This document shows positions 33,621-42,052 of a DNA stretch of 64,000 nucleotides, one piece after another. A model generated the notes under the pieces. It was not told the DNA's origin. It saw only the letters and a list, made by a program, of their open reading frames with translations, and did no database searches. The stretch's first letter is position 1, and each line of letters opens with the position of its first letter. The stretch is from positions 376,099-440,098 of the forward strand of contig NZ_JALLAN010000002.1 of the NCBI RefSeq assembly GCF_023062595.1, written 5' to 3'. Origin of the DNA: Arthrobacter rhizosphaerae. Its GTDB lineage: Bacteria > Actinomycetota > Actinomycetes > Actinomycetales > Micrococcaceae. The position numbers were made by a program, and so were the translations under genes.

Positions 33621-34805
33621 GTGTTCGGCTTGACCGTTTTGGACCTGGCGCTGATTCTGACGCTCTTGTCCTATCTGATCTATGGTCTGCGCAACGGCTT
33701 TCTGGTAACCCTCGGTGGAATTGCCGGATTCGCGGTAGGGGCAGTTGCGGCCTTTGTCTCCATACCCCTCGTCAGTGATTTCGTTGAGGACACCGGTTGG
33801 CGGCTCACAGCGGTCATTGGCACCGCCGTCGTCCTCATGGTTTTGGGGCATGCACTGGGGACGGCTATCGGCCGGAGAGTCCGCAGCGCCGTGCGAATTC
33901 AGCCTTTGCGGGCTGTCGACCGCGGGGTAGGCGGCGCCGTCAACGTTGTGGTGGCGGCTCTCGTTATGTCCATGCTTGCGTTCAGCATCAGTGCACTGGG
34001 TGTCCCGTTTGTCTCGCAGCAACTGGCCGAGTCCAAGGTGATCAGATTCATCGACGGCCTGACGCCGACGCCTGTCAAAGCCACAATGGCGCAGCTGCGT
34101 TCCACTGTCATAGGCAATGGCATTCCCACCCTGATCGAGGGCTTCGGCCAAGGCCAACCAGTCCAGGTTCCGAATGCCAGCACCGACACTCCGGGACTGA
34201 ACCGGGCCGCCCAGTCCGTCCTGAAAATTGCCGGAACCGCCTACCAATGCGGGCAGAACCAGACCGGTACCGGCTTTGTTGTTTCGCCCGGCAGGGTAGT
34301 GACGAACGCCCATGTCGTGGCGGGCGTGTCGCAGCCTGTTGTGGAGCTGCCCGACGGCGGGGCGTACCCCGGGCGGGTGGTGTACTTCGACGGCCAGCGT
34401 GACCTCGCCGTCCTGGCAGTTGAGGGACTGCCCTCGGCGCCGCTGGGGCTGAGCCCCGACCTTCCCAACGGCAGCCCGGCGGCGTTTGCCGGCTACCCCC
34501 ATGGCGGCCCGTTCCAGTCCAAACCGGCCACGGTCCAGGACATTGCCACTGTGCTGGTGCCCGATATCTACGGCAATAATCCAACGCCCGACGACGTCTA
34601 TCGGCTCGCCGGGGACGTCCAGCCAGGTAATTCAGGCGGCCCGCTCCTGACCGTTGACGGACAGGTGGCAGGAGTAATCTTCGCCAAGGCGACGTCGGAC
34701 GCCGCATTGGGCTTCGCGATTCCCATGGATGACCTCAATCCCGTGGCCGCCCAGGCGCCCTCGCTCACCGATGCCGTATCCCCGGGCCAGTGCATCCAGA
34801 AGTAG
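33621..34805 (+). CDS. MarP-family membrane serine protease
   Basis: A 394-residue protein with four N-terminal membrane helices of the CvpA type (about residues 5-130) and a C-terminal periplasmic trypsin-like domain. The catalytic triad is His231 (TNAHVV), Asp261 (RDLAVL) and Ser338 (GNSGGPL). Cys210 and a Cys near the C-terminus could form the disulfide known in mycobacterial MarP, which supports acid resistance through cell-wall hydrolase processing. The GTG at 33621, five bases after AAGGAG, is preferred to a TTG at 33618. It stands alone between crp and DUF2332. Confidence 0.92.
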   Translation: MFGLTVLDLALILTLLSYLIYGLRNGFLVTLGGIAGFAVGAVAAFVSIPLVSDFVEDTGWRLTAVIGTAVVLMVLGHALGTAIGRRVRSAVRIQPLRAVDRGVGGAVNVVVAALVMSMLAFSISALGVPFVSQQLAESKVIRFIDGLTPTPVKATMAQLRSTVIGNGIPTLIEGFGQGQPVQVPNASTDTPGLNRAAQSVLKIAGTAYQCGQNQTGTGFVVSPGRVVTNAHVVAGVSQPVVELPDGGAYPGRVVYFDGQRDLAVLAVEGLPSAPLGLSPDLPNGSPAAFAGYPHGGPFQSKPATVQDIATVLVPDIYGNNPTPDDVYRLAGDVQPGNSGGPLLTVDGQVAGVIFAKATSDAALGFAIPMDDLNPVAAQAPSLTDAVSPGQCIQK

Positions 34806-34820
34806 CGTCCTCAGCGTGAG

Positions 34821-35846
34821 CTAGAGCCATTCGAGGCTTTGACCGTGCGGACCGGCGATGGCAACCGGCTCACTGTTATGTGAGACCAGGAAACGCCCTT
34901 TGAGCCGGGCCTCGTCAATGCTCGGAACAACGCTTGATCCGTCCTCTTGCTCGATGACGGTGTTGCCCTCGTTGGACAGCCAATGACTGCCACGCGCCGT
35001 GAGGTTTGCCATGATTGCCTGGAACTGAGCCCTCTCCCTGCTGCTCAGATAGCCCATGACGGCGCTGTGGAAAACCACGAGCGCTGCATCTGCCGGAGCC
35101 TGGTCAACAAGGGTCTGCAGTTGCTCATTCAGATGCCCGGCCAGCAGCAAAGGAGGCTCCAGCTGGGCGATGGCAATGGCCTGGTGCAGGCGTTCGCGAC
35201 GGAATTCCTGCTCAGGCCAGACGAGGGCTTCAAGCCAGGCAACGTCGTCAGGATTGCGGACGTCCAACGGGTTCAGGTCAATCCCTGCGCGCCACACCAC
35301 AGTGGGCAGTTGCGGGGGTAAGGGCACCGGGCCCGCGGTGGCACACCTCAGGAGCGGGCTGTTTGCAAGGCTGGCTCCCGGACCCGTTGGCGAAAGGCGC
35401 GCGACCTGGGTCCCGGCGTCGAACTCGTAACGGTATTTGTCCGGAAACAAAGCCAACCCGGCGGAGGCGCCCACCTCGATCAGGGCCAAAGGCCGCTCTT
35501 CCTGGCTCGCGATCAGGCCCAGCGATGGCAGCAGCGTGGCGCAACGACCTACCTCATTGGTCTGCGTGGCGCGGGACAGCACCGTCCGTGTCACCTCGGA
35601 CCAGTGGGACTCCAGGAAGTTCCGGAATTGGGGGTACGGGCTCACGTCAGCGCCGAGGAAGCGTGCAGCGGCAAATAGCAGCAGCGGTTGACGCTTCGTG
35701 TGTGGCAGTTCGTCAATGAGCCGGATCAGTTCCGGATCCCGCGCCACCCCCAAGGCCCATTCCGCGTAGCAGTCGGAGGAACCCGGGGCATCAACGGTCC
35801 CGAAGGTCCTGTACCAGTCAGCAGTTGCAGAACCGCCGGAAGCCAT
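34821..35846 (-). CDS. DUF2332 family protein
   Basis: A 341-residue cytoplasmic protein of the DUF2332 family, found mainly in actinobacteria. Characteristic segments are CYAEWALGVARDPELI, RQPLLLFAAARFLG, LALIEVGASAGLAL (resembling a Rossmann/methyltransferase glycine motif) and LVVFHSAVMGYL. The GASAGL motif suggests a SAM-dependent methyltransferase fold, but no activity is known to me. It begins two bases after the aroQ stop and is probably in its operon. Confidence 0.85.
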   Translation of the reverse strand: MASGGSATADWYRTFGTVDAPGSSDCYAEWALGVARDPELIRLIDELPHTKRQPLLLFAAARFLGADVSPYPQFRNFLESHWSEVTRTVLSRATQTNEVGRCATLLPSLGLIASQEERPLALIEVGASAGLALFPDKYRYEFDAGTQVARLSPTGPGASLANSPLLRCATAGPVPLPPQLPTVVWRAGIDLNPLDVRNPDDVAWLEALVWPEQEFRRERLHQAIAIAQLEPPLLLAGHLNEQLQTLVDQAPADAALVVFHSAVMGYLSSRERAQFQAIMANLTARGSHWLSNEGNTVIEQEDGSSVVPSIDEARLKGRFLVSHNSEPVAIAGPHGQSLEWL

Positions 35847-35848
35847 TG

Positions 35849-36325
35849 TCAGGCGTTTCCGGAACCAAGCGCTGCCAGGTACTCGACGGCGAACCGGTAG
35901 CCCATGATCCCGGCACCGGCAATCACCGCTTTGCTGACATCCGAGAGGTAGGAGTGGTGCCTGAAGGCCTCGCGGGCATGGACGTTGGTGATATGGACCT
36001 CAACGGTGGGCAGGTGCACCGCAGAGATCGCATCCCGGATGGCCACCGACGTGTGCGTGTACGCTCCGGCGTTCAGCACGATCCCTACGGCCTTGCCTCG
36101 GGCAGCATGGATGGCGTCCACCAGTGCGCCTTCGTGGTTGGACTGGAAGCATTCGACGTCCAGGCCATGGGCGGCAGCTGTGTCTTTGGCGAGCTGCTCG
36201 ATGTCAGCGAGCGTCGCGGTACCGTACTTTTCAGGTTCCCGGGTTCCGAGCAGATTCAGGTTGGGCCCATTGAGAATGAGGATGGTTCCGCGGCTGCGTC
36301 CGTTGGCTGGCTGTGCGTCGTTCAT
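35849..36325 (-). CDS. aroQ: 3-dehydroquinate dehydratase, type II
   Basis: A 158-residue type II dehydroquinase converting 3-dehydroquinate to 3-dehydroshikimate in the shikimate pathway or, in reverse use, in quinate catabolism. Motifs are [19 protein letters not shown] with the catalytic Tyr, [17 protein letters not shown] and [15 protein letters not shown] with the catalytic His. The length is standard after a 13-residue lead. No other shikimate genes are nearby; DUF2332 follows on the same strand. Confidence 0.95.
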   Translation of the reverse strand: MNDAQPANGRSRGTILILNGPNLNLLGTREPEKYGTATLADIEQLAKDTAAAHGLDVECFQSNHEGALVDAIHAARGKAVGIVLNAGAYTHTSVAIRDAISAVHLPTVEVHITNVHAREAFRHHSYLSDVSKAVIAGAGIMGYRFAVEYLAALGSGNA

Positions 36326-36385
36326 GCCCCAACTCTAGGGGATGTTGGTTCCCGGCTTCGGTGGTCCCGCCGAGATGAAGATTTT

Positions 36386-36413
36386 TTCACAGGCGTTTCA
36401 TGGGAGCTTCATG
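36386..36413 (+). promoter_or_regulatory. Response-regulator box: three direct repeats at 11-bp spacing
   Basis: TTCACA (36386-36391), TTCATG (36397-36402) and TTCATG (36408-36413) recur exactly every 11 bases, one helical turn, 22 bases upstream of the first gene of the kinase operon. Direct repeats with this spacing are the normal binding mode of OmpR/PhoP-type regulators, and the operon encodes one, so autoregulation is likely. Confidence 0.65.
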
Positions 36414-36434
36414 AGCGGCTGACACGATGAGTAC

Positions 36435-36815
36435 ATGGAAATGATGCGACGGGCTCTATTGATGGCAGCGGTGCTGGTAGCGCCGGTGCTTCTTGCCTTG
36501 GGGGGAAGCCTGTTGGCAGCGCCCGCCGGTCCTCCCGATGTGGATGCCAAACCCGTGAAACTCGGTTCCGTGCCCGGCGCGCCTCCTGTGCCTGCTTTGG
36601 AACCGCAACAAGGGCCGGGCCCAGCCCCGGCGCCAACGCCGGCGCCAACGCCGGCGCCAACGCCGGCGCCAACGCCATCTGGCGTCCCGGCGCCAGGTCA
36701 ACCTGAACCCGCTCCCGTCCCGGCCCCGGAGCCGCCGCCCGCGGCTCCGGGGCCAGCACCGGTGGTGCCGCCGGTTGTCATAGATGACGACGACGTCGAA
36801 GACGGAGATGACTGA
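36435..36815 (+). CDS. Secreted Pro/Ala/Thr-repeat protein with acidic tail
   Basis: A 126-residue protein with a signal peptide (MEMMRRALLMAAVLVAPVLLALGG, cleavage near residue 29), a proline-rich central region with PTPA repeats encoded by a 12-bp tandem repeat, and a C-terminus VVIDDDDVEDGDD of nearly pure acidic residues. No known domain is present. Its stop overlaps the histidine kinase start by one base (TGATG), tying its expression to the kinase. The acidic tail could bind metal ions or a cationic ligand outside the cell, and the protein may modulate the kinase sensor. That is inference. Confidence 0.75.
   Translation: MEMMRRALLMAAVLVAPVLLALGGSLLAAPAGPPDVDAKPVKLGSVPGAPPVPALEPQQGPGPAPAPTPAPTPAPTPAPTPSGVPAPGQPEPAPVPAPEPPPAAPGPAPVVPPVVIDDDDVEDGDD
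36631..36676 (+). repeat. 12-bp tandem repeat encoding PTPA units
   Basis: Nearly four copies of CGCCAACGCCGG lie in the gene for the secreted proline-rich protein, producing repeated PTPA units. The copies are almost identical, so length variation between strains is expected. Confidence 0.85.
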
Positions 36816-38518
36816 TGGCGGTGCGGGGGGACGTGAACCGAACTGTGGAGGCTGACCAAAGACTCGACGTACCCGGAGCTGCCGATACCGTGGAAGCGCC
36901 CGGCCCGACTGAGCCGCCGTCGCCCGCCGAGCCGCCGTCGCCCGCCGGGCCGCCTTCGCCCGCCGGGGAGACAGCCCGCGGCAGCGGGAATGTCCGCGGG
37001 CAGAGGCTCGGCTCGAGGGTGCCGGCACGTTGGCGTATCGCGGGTTGGATTCTCTTCACAACCGCTCTGACGCTGTTGGCTGTGCTGCTCACTGTGCGCT
37101 CGCTGATGGTGAACCATGCACGGACCGAGGCCCATGAGGCCATCGCACAGGAGCTCAGTGAATTCCGGGCGTTCTCGGCGGAAGGTGTCGATCCAACCAC
37201 CGCCAAGCCATTCACCAGCATCGAGAAGATGCTCGAACGGTATCTGAGCCGCCAATCGGCAGCCCAGGATGAAGTGATCCTTGGCAGCGTGGACCGGCGC
37301 GTTCTCTATACGCCCACGGGGGCACTCCACTCCTCGTCGATCAGCCATCGGCTTCCGGAGGACAAGGCCCTCATTGATTCCATCCGGACAGGGACTGCTT
37401 CTTCCGGAATTGCCCAGACCACAGGCGGCGAGCTCCACTGGGCCAGGTTGCCCATTGTCTCGGGGCCGGAAACAGGCTACTTGATTGTCGGCTACTACAT
37501 GGCTCCCCGGCTGGCCGGAGTAGCGGCTACCACTCTCATCATCTTCTTCGTGTCCCTCGGTGGCTTGGCCGTCACCGCCGGAATGGCATGGCTGGTGGCA
37601 GGCCAGATCCTGCGTCCTGTCCGGGAGGTCCGGCGCGTGGCCGCGGACATCTCCGAGAGCGACCTCACGGCCCGCGTCCCCGTGCAGGGAAATGACGACA
37701 TCTCGGCCCTGGCCGTCACGTTCAACACAATGCTTGACCGTCTGGAGGTGGCATACAGGACCCAACGGGCCTTCGTGGATGATGCGTCACATGAGCTGCG
37801 GACGCCAATAACGGTTATCAGGGGCCATCTGGAACTGATGGAAGACAACCCGAATGACAGGCAGAGGACCTTGGCGCTCGTTGATGATGAGCTGGCCAGG
37901 ATGGGACGGATCGTGACTGACCTGCTCCTCCTGGCGAAGGTGGACAGGCCCGGCTTCACCAGGCTGCAGGATGTTGACGCCGCATCGTTGCTTCTGGACA
38001 TTGAAGCGAAGGCCCAGACCCTTGGACACCGGGGATGGCCGATTCTGGAGATCGCAGAGGGCAATCTGAAGGCGGATCCGCAGCGCATCACACAGGCTGT
38101 ACTGCAGCTGGCTACCAACGCCTGCCAATACTCGGAAGAGGGATCCACGGTCTCATTGGGCTCTTCCTTTGCCGGGGAGGGGGCGGGAAGAACGTTCTCC
38201 ATCTGGGTTGCGGACAAGGGCATGGGAGTGGCTGAGGATGAAGCAGCGGCAATTTTTGGACGGTTTCACCGCGGGGAAGCCTCACGGACGTCTCCACGCT
38301 CCAGGCCAGGAGCCGGCCTCGGGCTGGCCATTGTGCTCAGTATCGCTGAGGCACACCACGGGACCGCGTGGCTGCGCAGCAGCGCAGGGAAAGGTGCCAC
38401 TTTCGGTCTGACTATTCCTGCTCCGGACCAGCCGGAACACGACCAACATGACCACGAATCAGTCACGAGCCCCGCTGATGGGTCACGAGCTGATGTCTCA
38501 CGAAAGGGGCAGGCATGA
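36815..38518 (+). CDS. Sensor histidine kinase
   Basis: A 567-residue membrane histidine kinase. It has an unusual N-terminal cytoplasmic lead of about 70 residues with EPPSPA repeats, a membrane helix (about 75-97), an extracytoplasmic sensor (100-235), a second helix (about 236-262) and HAMP linker (264-316), then HisKA with phospho-acceptor His326 (ASHELRTP) and an HATPase domain with N-box QLATNACQYS and glycine boxes DKGMGV and GAGLGLAIV. The C-terminal tail is His/Asp-rich. It is coupled to the secreted acidic protein upstream and overlaps the response regulator by 4 bp. Confidence 0.93.
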   Translation: MAVRGDVNRTVEADQRLDVPGAADTVEAPGPTEPPSPAEPPSPAGPPSPAGETARGSGNVRGQRLGSRVPARWRIAGWILFTTALTLLAVLLTVRSLMVNHARTEAHEAIAQELSEFRAFSAEGVDPTTAKPFTSIEKMLERYLSRQSAAQDEVILGSVDRRVLYTPTGALHSSSISHRLPEDKALIDSIRTGTASSGIAQTTGGELHWARLPIVSGPETGYLIVGYYMAPRLAGVAATTLIIFFVSLGGLAVTAGMAWLVAGQILRPVREVRRVAADISESDLTARVPVQGNDDISALAVTFNTMLDRLEVAYRTQRAFVDDASHELRTPITVIRGHLELMEDNPNDRQRTLALVDDELARMGRIVTDLLLLAKVDRPGFTRLQDVDAASLLLDIEAKAQTLGHRGWPILEIAEGNLKADPQRITQAVLQLATNACQYSEEGSTVSLGSSFAGEGAGRTFSIWVADKGMGVAEDEAAAIFGRFHRGEASRTSPRSRPGAGLGLAIVLSIAEAHHGTAWLRSSAGKGATFGLTIPAPDQPEHDQHDHESVTSPADGSRADVSRKGQA

Positions 38519-39174
38519 GCAGGATCCTTGTTGCCGAAGACGATCCACGCATCGCCGGGTTCATCGAGAAGGGCCTCAGCGCCGCAGCTTACTCATGCCT
38601 TGTGGTGGATGACGGCGCCAGCGCACTTCTGCTTGCCAGATCTGGTGAGTTCGACATGTTGATCCTCGACATCGGGCTGCCCACCCTGAACGGTTTTGAG
38701 GTTCTGGCCCAGCTCCGGGGCGAAGGCTCCAAGACCCCGGTGATTGTGCTCACGGCCAGCGATTCGGTCTCAGACACTGTGTACGGGCTGGAAAGCGGCG
38801 CCAATGACTACATGACCAAGCCATTCCAGTTCGCGGAGCTTCTGGCCCGGATCCGGCTCCGGCTCCAGGACGACGCCCAACCGGGCATGACGATGGCGCT
38901 CCAACATGGCGACCTTGAGCTGGACCTCCGCAGCCGCCGCGTACGCTGCGGTGACACGGACACCGATCTGACGGCAAGGGAGTTCTCCTTGCTGGAAGTT
39001 TTCCTCCGACATCCCGGGCAGGTGCTTACACGGGAGCAGCTCATATCCCACGCCTGGAACCTTGATTTTGATCCTGCCTCCAACGTCGTGGACGTCTACG
39101 TACGTGCCCTGCGGGGGAAAATCGGAGCGGACAGGCTCGAAACCCTCCGCGGAGCGGGTTACCGGCTGCGATGA
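38515..39174 (+). CDS. OmpR-family response regulator
   Basis: A 219-residue regulator with a receiver domain (acidic pocket EDD at 8-10, phospho-acceptor Asp52 in LILDIGLP, Thr in VLTA and Lys in TKPF) and a C-terminal winged helix (about 130-219, with LTAREFSLLEVFLRHPGQVLT in two halves and RGAGYRL). It is the partner of the kinase, whose stop its start overlaps (ATGA), and its own stop overlaps the start of the carrier gene. The 11-bp-spaced repeats before the operon are its likely target. Confidence 0.95.
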   Translation: MSRILVAEDDPRIAGFIEKGLSAAAYSCLVVDDGASALLLARSGEFDMLILDIGLPTLNGFEVLAQLRGEGSKTPVIVLTASDSVSDTVYGLESGANDYMTKPFQFAELLARIRLRLQDDAQPGMTMALQHGDLELDLRSRRVRCGDTDTDLTAREFSLLEVFLRHPGQVLTREQLISHAWNLDFDPASNVVDVYVRALRGKIGADRLETLRGAGYRLR

Positions 39175-40694
39175 AAACCATCTATTTCGAATCGACTGCG
39201 CCCTCCTCGGTGGAACGCACCGTCAGGGAAATGAACAAGTGGCGTCCCTCCGGCGTCCTTTCCCTGGCGTCGGCGATATCGCTTCTCGTTGCACTTGGTG
39301 CCATGGCCGGGCTGACTGCCACCGTGCTGTACGGGCAGGGCCTCAGCGCCCACGCTGCTATCACTTTGTGCATCTTCGTTGGAGCCGTGTGGTTCTGGAT
39401 TTTCACGAAGGTGGAGGACACCTATGTTGCCCTCGGCGCCGCCGTCGCTCTGGTGATCAGCGGAACTTTGCCCACGCAGAGCCTCTTCCACGCCCTCGGT
39501 GAAGAATCCATCTGGCTGTTGATGGCCGCCTTTGTCATCGCCAGCGCGGTAGCCTCGACAGGGCTTGCCGCCCGCGGCGCGGCCTTTGTAATCACGGGAG
39601 CCCGTAATGTACGGCAGTTGGCTCACCTGACTTCCCTTGGACTCGTAGTGACGGCCTTCGCGATTCCTGCGACATCCGGACGGGCCGCGCTGGCCCTTCC
39701 CATCTTCCTTGCGCTGCGTGGGTCCCTGCGGGACCGGCCGAACGTGACGAAAATGCTGTCGATTCTTTTCCCGACGGTGATTCTGTTGTCGGCCGTGAGT
39801 TCCTTCCTAGGGGCCGGAGCACACCTGATTACCAGCCAGGTCCTCGAATCGGCAGGACTCCGGGGCTTCGACTTCGCGTCCTGGCTGCTTCTTGGGCTCC
39901 CTCTGGCCATGGTCTCGTCCGTGCTGGCCACCGAGCTCGTACTCCGGCTTTTCACCAGCAAAAGCGATCAGTCCCAGGGCCTCCGCGTCAACATCGGCCA
40001 GCTCCAGGAGCAATCTGTAACCAGGCTGAAGGGTCCACTGGATCTGGACGAGCACCGATCGCTCTTGCTGCTCGGCGCTGTTGTGGTCCTTTGGTGCACC
40101 GAACCCATCCACGGACTGGAGCCTGCACTCGTAGCCCTGATCGGTGCGCTGGTGGTGTCCTCGCCGTACTACGGCTCAGTCAAACTGGGTGCCGCTCTCA
40201 AGAAAGTGCCCTGGTCCATGCTCATTTTTATGGCCGCCACCCTTGCCTTGGGATCCAGCCTCGTGACATCGGGTGCGGCTCATTGGCTGGCTTCATCGCT
40301 CCTGGGCCCCGTGGAATTGCTTGGTCCTGCCAAACCGGTGATTTTTGTGGTCGCCGTCGTGGCAATTTCCACTTCTGCTCATCTGGTCATCCAATCCCGT
40401 TCGGCGCGTTCGGCAGTGCTTATCCCCATCGTGGTGGCGTCAGCCGGGGCGATGGGTGTTGACCCTGTGGCCGCGGCCTTCGCATCGACAGCTGCTGCCG
40501 GTTTCTGCCACACCCTTACGAGCTCAGCCAAACCCGTCGCTCTCTTCGCCGAAACCGATGGCCAAGCCAATTACGAGCCCCGCGATCTCCTGCGGCTCTC
40601 GGCGTGGCTGGGTCCGGCCAATGCCGTCGTCGTCCTGCTTTTCAGCTTTTTTGTCTGGCCGCACATGGGCCTTCCGCTCTTTCCGTCCCACTAA
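39171..40694 (+). CDS. SLC13/DASS-family anion carrier
   Basis: A 507-residue integral membrane protein with about 12 hydrophobic helices, related to the divalent anion:Na+ symporter (DASS/SLC13) and ArsB-NhaD groups that move dicarboxylates, sulfate or similar anions. Conserved-looking segments are TSGRAALALPIFLALR, which resembles the first carboxylate/Na+ site, and a repeat-related TSAHLVIQSRSARSAVLIP in the second half. Its start overlaps the response regulator stop by 4 bp, so it is part of the two-component operon. A glycerate kinase follows, pointing to glycerate or a related hydroxyacid as substrate. Confidence 0.82.
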   Translation: MKTIYFESTAPSSVERTVREMNKWRPSGVLSLASAISLLVALGAMAGLTATVLYGQGLSAHAAITLCIFVGAVWFWIFTKVEDTYVALGAAVALVISGTLPTQSLFHALGEESIWLLMAAFVIASAVASTGLAARGAAFVITGARNVRQLAHLTSLGLVVTAFAIPATSGRAALALPIFLALRGSLRDRPNVTKMLSILFPTVILLSAVSSFLGAGAHLITSQVLESAGLRGFDFASWLLLGLPLAMVSSVLATELVLRLFTSKSDQSQGLRVNIGQLQEQSVTRLKGPLDLDEHRSLLLLGAVVVLWCTEPIHGLEPALVALIGALVVSSPYYGSVKLGAALKKVPWSMLIFMAATLALGSSLVTSGAAHWLASSLLGPVELLGPAKPVIFVVAVVAISTSAHLVIQSRSARSAVLIPIVVASAGAMGVDPVAAAFASTAAAGFCHTLTSSAKPVALFAETDGQANYEPRDLLRLSAWLGPANAVVVLLFSFFVWPHMGLPLFPSH

Positions 40695-40716
40695 CCACTA
40701 GCTAAAGGTGGCTCCA

Positions 40717-41925
40717 ATGGTCATGTCCATTCCGCAAAGGATCCTCGTGGCTCCTTCAGGATTCAAGGAAAGTCTCGATGCTGTGGAGGTCGCAGCCGCC
40801 ATAGCCGCGGGCATACGGCAGGTGATCCCCGGCGTTCAGGTCAGATCAGTTCCGCTGGCCGACGGCGGCGAAGGTACGGCTGTTGCCCTGGCGGCGGCCA
40901 CCGGGGGAAGGATCGTGACCCGGGAGGTGACAGGGCCGCTCGGTCAGAAAGTATCGTCGCATTTCGCCATGCTCGGCGGAGCGGCGGGCAGGACGGCGGT
41001 GGTGGAAATGGCCGCAGCGGCCGGTTTGAAGCTGGTACCCAAGGACTGCCGAAATCCAGGCCTGACTTCTACCCGCGGTGTGGGAGAACTCATTCTGGCC
41101 GCTCTGGATGAAGGTGCGGAGCGGATCATTGTGGGCTGCGGGGATTCCGGAACGTCCGACGGCGGTGCGGGCGCCTTGCGGGCTCTTGGGGCACGAATTC
41201 ATGGCTCGAACGGGGAGGCGCTGGAGGAGGGAGGGCAGTCCTTGGCGAAGGTTGAGGGAATTGATCTCAGCACACTGGATGCCAGGTTGGCGGCCTGCAG
41301 GATCGATCTTGCCCTTAATCCTTTCAACGTTCTGTGTGGTCCCCAGGGAGTGGCGCGGGTTTTTGGACCCCAGAAAGGAGCCACGCCGGAACAGGTCGAG
41401 GTCCTCTCCTCTGGTTTCGATCGGTGGGCAGCGGTGCTTGCCGCGGCGTCGGGCAAGTCTGAACTGGATCTCAGGACCGGAGCAGGGACAGGGGCGTCCG
41501 GGGGTTTAGGGGCAGGTCTGGCAGCGATTGGAGCCAACCTGGTGCCTCGCTTGGAGCTGCTGCTGGATTCCGGGCTGGCTGGAATCGACCTGGATGCCTG
41601 CATCGCTGACGCGGACCTGGTGGTCACCGCCGAAGGAGCTATTGACTTCCAAACTCCCCGGGGAAAAGTGCCAGCCGAAGTGGCAAAACGGGCGCAGGCA
41701 GCGGGTGTCCCGGTTCTGGCCTTCGCCGGATCGATCGGTAAGGATGCCCACGACGTTCACGCCGCCGGGATCGACGCTATTTCGGGAATTATCCCGATTC
41801 CCATGGACATGGACCGTGCTGTGGCAGAGGGCGCGATGCTTCTCAGGGAAGCTACAGAACGAACGTTTCGCGTGCTCCTGCTCGGCTCGGCAATCTCCTC
41901 CCGGCTGGGCCGTTTGGCTGCCTGA
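40717..41925 (+). CDS. Glycerate kinase
   Basis: A 402-residue type I glycerate kinase (GlxK/GarK family), phosphorylating D-glycerate to 2- or 3-phosphoglycerate. Motifs are LVAPSGFKESLDAVEVA at the N-terminus, PLADGGEGTA, GCGDSGTSDGGAG and VTAEGAIDFQTPRGK. The ATG at 40717 is preferred because AAAGGTGG lies just before it; GTG 40708 would overlap that site. It starts 22 bases after the carrier stop and is probably the last gene of the two-component operon. Confidence 0.93.
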   Translation: MVMSIPQRILVAPSGFKESLDAVEVAAAIAAGIRQVIPGVQVRSVPLADGGEGTAVALAAATGGRIVTREVTGPLGQKVSSHFAMLGGAAGRTAVVEMAAAAGLKLVPKDCRNPGLTSTRGVGELILAALDEGAERIIVGCGDSGTSDGGAGALRALGARIHGSNGEALEEGGQSLAKVEGIDLSTLDARLAACRIDLALNPFNVLCGPQGVARVFGPQKGATPEQVEVLSSGFDRWAAVLAAASGKSELDLRTGAGTGASGGLGAGLAAIGANLVPRLELLLDSGLAGIDLDACIADADLVVTAEGAIDFQTPRGKVPAEVAKRAQAAGVPVLAFAGSIGKDAHDVHAAGIDAISGIIPIPMDMDRAVAEGAMLLREATERTFRVLLLGSAISSRLGRLAA

Positions 41926-42052
41926 AAAGTGGTCCAGTGGGGAGCTATGGCTACTCGTGGCGGGGTTGCCTACACTGGAAAAACCATCGTGCGGAGTAGC
42001 CCGTTCGTACCCAGAAAAAGCCCGCACGGAAGAACCCGAAGCGGGGAGAATC

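Noticed and set aside
41528..42052. Upstream extension of the secreted propeller-like gene into the glycerate kinase
   Set aside because: A signal peptide and a good ribosome site are found at 42053; the extension is out-of-frame shadow of the kinase gene.
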